Assembly: GCA_003452655.1 (NCBI GenBank)
Contig: DMNR01000097.1
Location: 1-5,725 of the forward strand
Reading direction: 5' to 3'
Source of the DNA: Actinomycetota bacterium
Lineage (GTDB): Bacteria; Actinomycetota; Actinomycetes; S36-B12; UBA10799
DNA: 5,725 bases
Below are positions 1-5,725 of this stretch, in pieces. How positions within the stretch are numbered: the stretch's first letter is position 1; each line of letters begins with the position of its first letter. The position numbers were made by a program, and so were the translations under genes. The notes beneath the pieces are model-generated. The model searched no databases. It was given only the letters and a program-made list of their open reading frames with translations, and was not told where the DNA came from.

Positions 1-426
1 GAGATCGCGCTCTGCGGCCTGGCCAAGCGGCTCGAGGAGGTGTGGCTCCCCGGGGACCCGGATCCGGTGATCCTGCCGCGCGCCAGCGAGGGGCTCTACC
101 TCCTGCAGCGGGTGCGGGATGAGGCGCACCGATTTGCGGTGGCCTATCACCGGCAGCGCCGAGCGAAGGCCGCCCAAGTCAGCGTGCTCGATGACGTTCC
201 TGGGCTCGGTCCGGCGAAGCGCAAGGCGTTGCTGCGGCACTTCGGTTCGGTTCGCAAGGTGCGCGCTGCCTCGGTGGACGAGATCGCGACGGTCCCTGGC
301 ATCGGGCCGAAGCTCGCAGCGAGCATTCTGGACGCAGTGGCGCAAAGTGGTCAGAATGGCGGCATCAACGTCACAACGGGCGAGTTGTTAGGGGATGCTG
401 AGCCTGATGAACGAGCAACCGATTGA
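1..426 (+). CDS. uvrC: UvrABC system protein C, C-terminal part (5' end outside window)
   Basis: UvrC is the nuclease of nucleotide excision repair; recruited by UvrB at a lesion, it cuts the damaged strand on both sides. Only the last 141 codons are here, in frame from base 1 to the TGA at 424-426. Fragment residues 1-55 are the end of the RNase H-like domain that makes the 5' incision. They include the family motif RDEAHRFA (residues 39-46), whose His43 matches the conserved histidine near the active site. Two helix-hairpin-helix DNA-binding motifs follow: [12 protein letters not shown] (about 67-78) and [13 protein letters not shown] (about 98-110). The tail after the second motif is short and unconserved, so the C-terminus looks complete. 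The stop lies inside the start of rapZ, which suggests coupling. The first 39 codons are almost all G/C-ending, unlike the rest of the fragment (see findings). Identification is firm; the missing N-terminal GIY-YIG domain cannot be judged. Confidence 0.96.
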   Translation, partial: EIALCGLAKRLEEVWLPGDPDPVILPRASEGLYLLQRVRDEAHRFAVAYHRQRRAKAAQVSVLDDVPGLGPAKRKALLRHFGSVRKVRAASVDEIATVPGIGPKLAASILDAVAQSGQNGGINVTTGELLGDAEPDERATD

Positions 427-1273
427 GATAGTCCTGGTGACTGGCATGTCAGGAGCCGGTCGTTCGACGGCTGCGCGGGCTCTTGAAGACCTCGGGTGGT
501 TCGTGGTTGACAATCTCCCTCCGCAATTACTCGACGACCTCGTCGCTTCTGTAGCCGCCCGCGAGGAAGCTCGTCGCCTTGCCGTGGTCATTGATGTGCG
601 GGGCGGAAATACCTTCGACGTTCTCGAGCTCGAGGTTGCGGGCCTGCGGGAGGCAGGCAACAACGTGCGGGTTCTCTTCTTGGAAGCGACAGACGAGACT
701 CTCGTGCGTCGCTTTGAGTCGAATCGGCGGCCCCACCCGTTGCAGGGTGGTGGGCGAGTGCTCGACGGTCTTGGTCGCGAACGTGATCTGCTGGCCAACC
801 TGCGCGGTGGCGCGGACCTGGTCATCGATACGTCGTCGATCAACGTTCACGAACTGCGACGAAAGATCGAAGCCGCGTTCCGGCTTGAGGAAGACGTGAA
901 GCTGCGGGCAACCGTCATGTCATTCGGCTTCAAGTACGGCATCCCGGTTGATGCCGATCTGGTGGCTGACATGCGTTTTTTGCCGAACCCATTCTGGGTG
1001 CCTGAACTGCGCGAGCACACGGGTCAAGAAGCCGATGTTAGTGACTACGTCACTAATCATCCAGAGGCTCGCGAGTTCCTCGACAAGTACACAGAACTGC
1101 TTGATTTGGTAGCTGATGGCTACCTGAGGGAGGGCAAGCAGTACGTGACTATCGCCATTGGCTGTACCGGGGGCAAACACCGAAGTGTTGCGATGACTGA
1201 GCACCTCGCAGCGCGCCTGGTGAAGCAAGGGATGGAAACGCTCGTCGTTCACCGCGACCTCGGTCGGGAGTAG
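395..1273 (+). CDS. rapZ: RapZ/YvcJ family P-loop nucleotide-binding protein
   Basis: The product has 292 residues, close to the usual 280-300. The N-terminal P-loop domain has Walker [10 protein letters not shown] at residues 17-25, followed by the family block [13 protein letters not shown] (31-43), VVIDVRGG (64-71) and [22 protein letters not shown] (95-116). The C-terminal domain has [10 protein letters not shown] (175-184) and [10 protein letters not shown] (256-265), both diagnostic of the family. In E. coli RapZ binds small RNAs and glucosamine-6-phosphate and controls glmS; in Bacillus YvcJ hydrolyses nucleotides. The actinobacterial role is not established, and the GlmY/GlmZ RNAs are not expected here. 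The Walker lysine is replaced by Arg23, which I recall as common in actinobacterial members. The start is uncertain. ATG 395 has AGGGG abutting it, while ATG 407 ([13 protein letters not shown]) has the same AGGGG 12 nt upstream and gives an N-terminus closer to that of relatives. Either start overlaps uvrC. yvcK follows after 5 nt. Confidence 0.96.
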   Translation: MLSLMNEQPIEIVLVTGMSGAGRSTAARALEDLGWFVVDNLPPQLLDDLVASVAAREEARRLAVVIDVRGGNTFDVLELEVAGLREAGNNVRVLFLEATDETLVRRFESNRRPHPLQGGGRVLDGLGRERDLLANLRGGADLVIDTSSINVHELRRKIEAAFRLEEDVKLRATVMSFGFKYGIPVDADLVADMRFLPNPFWVPELREHTGQEADVSDYVTNHPEAREFLDKYTELLDLVADGYLREGKQYVTIAIGCTGGKHRSVAMTEHLAARLVKQGMETLVVHRDLGRE

Positions 1274-1278
1274 TCAGC

Positions 1279-2334
1279 ATGTCGGAGCCGATTAGCGACC
1301 CGCCAGTTCCAGGGACCAGAGTGTCCGTCGCAGGACGTCGGATTGGTCATCACGGACCTGCAGTGGTCGCCCTCGGCGGCGGGCATGGCCTCTCGTCGTC
1401 GCTGAAGGCGCTGCGCCGTCTGACCGACGATGTGACGGCGATCGTCGGTGTGGCAGATGACGGTGGTTCTAGTGGACGAATTCGCAGTGAACTCGGTTTG
1501 CCGCCGCCTGGTGACCTGCGCATGGCATTGGCCGCACTCTGTGGCGACGACGCCTGGGGTCGAACCTGGTCGCAGGTCATGCAGCACCGATTTGGCGGGA
1601 CCGGTGAAATGGCTGGGCACGCTACGGGAAACCTGCTGATCGCAGCGCTCTGGGAGGAGACTGGGAATCTCGTCGCCGGCTTGGATTGGGTGGCAGCGCT
1701 ACTCGGCGCACATGGCCGGGTGCTTCCTGTCTCGACGGTTCCGTTGAACATCGTTGCTGATGTTCGTGGCGCCGATCCTGAGCACCCCGACGAGGTGAAG
1801 ACGATTGTGGGACAGGTCGAGCTCGAACACAGCCCCGGCTGGGTGACCAATCTGCGAGTGGAGCCCGGGGATCCTCCCGCCTGCGCCGAAGCGCTAGATG
1901 CCATCGCGGAGGCCCAAGCGATCGTGCTCGGTCCAGGGAGTTGGTATACGAGTGTGCTTCCACACCTACTAGTTCCTGGGGTTCGGGAAGCGTTGGCGCA
2001 AACGAGCGCGCGCCGGATCCTGGTGTTGAATCTTGACGGTCGCAGCGCATCGTCAACCAATGAGGTCGGCAGTACCCAAGACTTCACAAGTGCCCGCTAC
2101 CTCGAAGTTTGGCGCGATCAATTCCCCGAGGTAGGACTCGAATACGTGCTTGCCGACCCGCGATGTGTGGACGACGTCGATGGCTTGGCGGCCGCATGTG
2201 AGGCAGTCAATGCTGAGCTCGTGCTTGAGCGAGTGTCCGTTTCGCAGCGGGATTCAGAACCCACGTCTCCGCGTCACGATACGCATCTTTTGGCAGCAGC
2301 CCTCGGGAACCTGCTGCCGCATGGCAATATCTAG
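1279..2334 (+). CDS. yvcK: YvcK/CofD-like UDP-sugar-binding protein (gluconeogenesis factor family)
   Basis: The product has 351 residues, with a Rossmann-like CofD-family fold. Visible blocks are the glycine-rich [15 protein letters not shown] (31-45), the hallmark ADDGGSSGR (59-67) followed by [25 protein letters not shown] (from 113), and [10 protein letters not shown] (216-225). These line the nucleotide-sugar site in relatives. YvcK proteins bind UDP-sugars and are needed for normal cell shape and peptidoglycan synthesis on gluconeogenic carbon; the mycobacterial member is CuvA. Despite the shared fold, this is not expected to be the F420 enzyme CofD, because the rapZ-yvcK-whiA context and the ADDGGSSGR form are those of YvcK. 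The chosen ATG has GGGAG at 1266-1270, 8 nt upstream. An in-frame GTG at 1321 would drop 14 poorly conserved residues and has no comparable site. The gene starts 5 nt after the rapZ stop and ends 2 nt before whiA. Its last 30 or so residues (from about 320) are variable. Confidence 0.95.
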   Translation: MSEPISDPPVPGTRVSVAGRRIGHHGPAVVALGGGHGLSSSLKALRRLTDDVTAIVGVADDGGSSGRIRSELGLPPPGDLRMALAALCGDDAWGRTWSQVMQHRFGGTGEMAGHATGNLLIAALWEETGNLVAGLDWVAALLGAHGRVLPVSTVPLNIVADVRGADPEHPDEVKTIVGQVELEHSPGWVTNLRVEPGDPPACAEALDAIAEAQAIVLGPGSWYTSVLPHLLVPGVREALAQTSARRILVLNLDGRSASSTNEVGSTQDFTSARYLEVWRDQFPEVGLEYVLADPRCVDDVDGLAAACEAVNAELVLERVSVSQRDSEPTSPRHDTHLLAAALGNLLPHGNI

Positions 2335-2336
2335 GC

Positions 2337-3317
2337 ATGGCAATGACCTCCGCCGTCAAGGACGAGCTCAGTCGATTTGAAGTCACGAAGACCTGCTGCC
2401 GCAAGGCGGAGGTCTCAACCATGCTCAGATTCGGGGGCGGGCTGCACATCGTGAGCGGCAAAATCGTGATTGAAGCAGAACTCGACACTGGGTCAGCTGC
2501 CCGCCGACTGCGCACGAACATCAAAGAGGTGTACGGCCATGACGCCGAACTTGCAGTAGTTCACGCCGGTGGGCTTCGAAAGGGCAACCGCTATTTGGTC
2601 CGCGTTGATGCCGGCGGCGAACAGTTGGCACGTCAAACCGGATTGGTGGACGGATCAGGTCGACCTGTTCGTGGATTGCCCCCGCAGGTCGTAACTGGGG
2701 GGATGTGCGACATCGAAGCCGCCTGGCGTGGTGCATTCCTGGCTCACGGCTCGTTAACTGAGCCTGGACGGTCGTCATCCCTGGAGGTGACTTGCCCGGG
2801 TCCGGAAGCCGCGCTCGCACTTGTGGGTGCTGCTCGGCGGATGAGCATGGCGTCAAAGTCACGCGAGGTGCGCGGGGTCGACCGGGTCGTCATTCGCGAC
2901 GGCGACACCATCAGCGCATTGCTCACTCGCCTCGGAGCCCACGATTCGGTGTTGGCATGGGAAGAGCGCCGGATGCGTCGAGAGGTGAAGGCATCAGCCC
3001 ACCGCCTCGCGAACTTCGACGATGCGAATCTACGACGATCCGCGCGTGCTGCCGTCGCGGCAGGCGCCCGCGTTGAGCGGGCCTTGGAGATCCTGGGCGA
3101 TGATGTGCCGGACCATCTCAAGGAGGCCGGTCGGTTGCGGGTGGAGCACAAGCAAGCGAGTCTCGAGGAGCTCGGGGCGCTTGCAGATCCACCCATGACG
3201 AAGGATGCGATCGCCGGGAGGATCAGGCGCTTGCTCGCGATGGCCGATAAGAAAGCCCGCGACCTTGGAATTCCAGATACCGAAGCTGCCCTGACGCCAG
3301 AAATGCTCGCGCCGTAA
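2337..3317 (+). CDS. whiA: WhiA DNA-binding protein (sporulation/division regulator)
   Basis: The product has 326 residues, the usual actinobacterial length. The N-terminus [13 protein letters not shown] and [19 protein letters not shown] are typical. The N-terminal half is the homing-endonuclease-like (LAGLIDADG) fold, with its second repeat at [12 protein letters not shown] (129-140) and the very conserved [23 protein letters not shown]. The C-terminal half has [12 protein letters not shown] and a helix-turn-helix region, [16 protein letters not shown] to [11 protein letters not shown] (about 271-310). WhiA of this type is not known to cut DNA. In Streptomyces it acts with WhiB to switch on division genes at GACAC sites; in Firmicutes it affects division and chromosome segregation. 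The start is only 2 nt after the yvcK stop, which suggests translational coupling. A second in-frame ATG at 2343 lies 7 nt after a weak TAGG and could be the true start; relatives are usually annotated with the longer form. A role beyond cell division is not shown by the sequence. Confidence 0.97.
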   Translation: MAMTSAVKDELSRFEVTKTCCRKAEVSTMLRFGGGLHIVSGKIVIEAELDTGSAARRLRTNIKEVYGHDAELAVVHAGGLRKGNRYLVRVDAGGEQLARQTGLVDGSGRPVRGLPPQVVTGGMCDIEAAWRGAFLAHGSLTEPGRSSSLEVTCPGPEAALALVGAARRMSMASKSREVRGVDRVVIRDGDTISALLTRLGAHDSVLAWEERRMRREVKASAHRLANFDDANLRRSARAAVAAGARVERALEILGDDVPDHLKEAGRLRVEHKQASLEELGALADPPMTKDAIAGRIRRLLAMADKKARDLGIPDTEAALTPEMLAP

Positions 3318-3335
3318 CCCATCTCGGCAAATGAA

Positions 3336-3365
3336 AACAGGCCCTAGTGCCCTGTTACATATTTT
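3336..3365 (+). terminator. Weak candidate rho-independent terminator after whiA
   Basis: AACAGG (3336-3341) pairs perfectly with CCTGTT (3351-3356), giving a 6-bp stem with a 9-nt loop. The T-rich ACATATTTT follows. The hairpin begins 18 nt after the whiA stop. The stem is short, half A-T, and the T run is interrupted, so termination may be partial. The placement between two operon-like units supports the call. Confidence 0.45.
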
Positions 3366-3381
3366 CGTTAGCGGGTAGTGT
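3354..3381 (+). promoter_or_regulatory. Candidate vegetative promoter for gap-pgk-tpiA
   Basis: GTTACA (3354-3359) matches the -35 consensus TTGACA at 4 of 6 positions. After a 16-bp spacer, TAGTGT (3376-3381) fits the loose actinobacterial -10 pattern TAnnnT. Transcription would start near 3388, leaving a leader of about 44 nt before gap. The match is moderate, and many such pairs occur by chance; position in the only intergenic gap is the main support. Confidence 0.4.
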
Positions 3382-3420
3382 CATGCCCGAACAGTTCCTC
3401 GCAATTGTCGACACATCATC

Positions 3421-3425
3421 AGGAG
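3421..3425 (+). promoter_or_regulatory. Ribosome binding site of gap
   Basis: AGGAG lies 6 nt before the GTG at 3432. It is the strongest Shine-Dalgarno match at any start in this window and fixes the gap start at a GTG codon. A strong site fits the high expression expected of GAPDH. Confidence 0.85.
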
Positions 3426-3428
3426 TAA

Positions 3429-5650
<2,222 letters not shown>

Positions 5651-5666
5651 GGACTGAGATAACCCG

Positions 5667-5725
5667 ATGACCGATGCCACACGTTTGCCGCTCATGGCTG
5701 GCAACTGGAAGATGAACCTCAATCA
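5667..5725 (+). CDS. tpiA: Triosephosphate isomerase, N-terminal start (cut by window end)
   Basis: Only 19 full codons are present, reading MTDATRLPLMAGNWKMNLN. The PLMAGNWKMN block is the highly conserved first strand of the TIM barrel; its Asn and Lys (in NWK) contact the substrate in the family. The enzyme interconverts dihydroxyacetone phosphate and glyceraldehyde 3-phosphate, feeding GAPDH. The ATG lies 16 nt after the pgk stop. GAGGA at 5649-5653 overlaps that stop but is 13 nt from the ATG; a weaker GAGAT (5656-5660) is at better spacing. An internal ATG at 5694 would remove residues before the conserved block and is less likely. The gap-pgk-tpiA order agrees with the call. Confidence 0.95.
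   Translation, partial: MTDATRLPLMAGNWKMNLN

Noticed and set aside
1350..2087. 245-codon open frame on the - strand opposite yvcK
   Set aside because: Serine-, arginine- and proline-rich translation with no recognisable motif, lying fully antisense to a gene with intact YvcK motifs. This is a typical GC-rich shadow frame.
1279..2334. yvcK as CofD (F420 biosynthesis, 2-phospho-L-lactate transferase)
   Set aside because: The fold family is shared, but the ADDGGSSGR motif, the length and the rapZ/whiA neighbours are those of YvcK.
2309..2403. 13-bp direct repeat ACCTGCTGCCGCA at 2309-2321 and 2391-2403
   Set aside because: The copies are read in different frames. The second encodes the conserved WhiA TCCRK motif, and a 13-mer repeat somewhere in a GC-rich window of this size is not improbable by chance.
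2484..2908. GACAC motifs inside whiA (2484-2488 and 2904-2908) as autoregulatory sites
   Set aside because: Both come from ordinary GAC-ACN codon pairs encoding conserved protein, and similar copies occur throughout gap and pgk.
2744..3322. 192-codon - strand frame opposite whiA
   Set aside because: Composition is that of an antisense shadow (Arg/Ser/Ala-rich), with no domain; whiA accounts for the sequence.

Overview
This window is a stretch of actinobacterial core chromosome. It carries, all on the + strand, the 3' end of uvrC, then rapZ (yvcJ), yvcK, whiA, gap, pgk and the first codons of tpiA. This order is the well-known conserved block of Actinomycetota. The actinobacterial signatures inside the proteins (WhiA with an MAMT-type N-terminus and the TCCRKAE motif, RapZ with a GAGRS P-loop, PGK with SDGFGVVHREQAS) support the placement. 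Hand counts over a few lines put G+C at roughly 60-70%, moderate for the phylum. The species cannot be named from this window.

Layout. Positions 1-426 hold the C-terminal 141 codons of UvrC: the end of the RNase H-like nuclease domain plus two helix-hairpin-helix motifs. rapZ (395 or 407 to 1273) overlaps the end of uvrC. yvcK (1279-2334) follows after 5 nt, and whiA (2337-3317) after 2 nt. These four genes look like one translationally coupled unit. The only real intergenic region is 3318-3431 (114 nt). It holds a small hairpin followed by a T-rich stretch, a candidate promoter and a good ribosome binding site. The glycolytic unit follows: gap (3432-4436), pgk (4433-5650, a GTGA stop/start overlap with gap) and tpiA (from 5667, cut by the window end).

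How the genes work together. UvrC makes the dual incision in nucleotide excision repair. RapZ is a P-loop protein tied to amino-sugar and small-RNA metabolism in other bacteria. YvcK is a UDP-sugar-binding CofD-like protein needed for cell-wall homeostasis on gluconeogenic carbon. WhiA is a DNA-binding regulator of division and sporulation genes. GAPDH, PGK and TPI are consecutive or adjacent steps of lower glycolysis/gluconeogenesis.

I found no mobile element, CRISPR array, RNA gene or undescribed system. The points worth a second look are modest: two GACAC (WhiA-type) motifs in the gap upstream region, one over the candidate -10; overlap of the candidate whiA terminator with the gap -35; a third-position GC jump inside uvrC; and unresolved start codons for rapZ and whiA.
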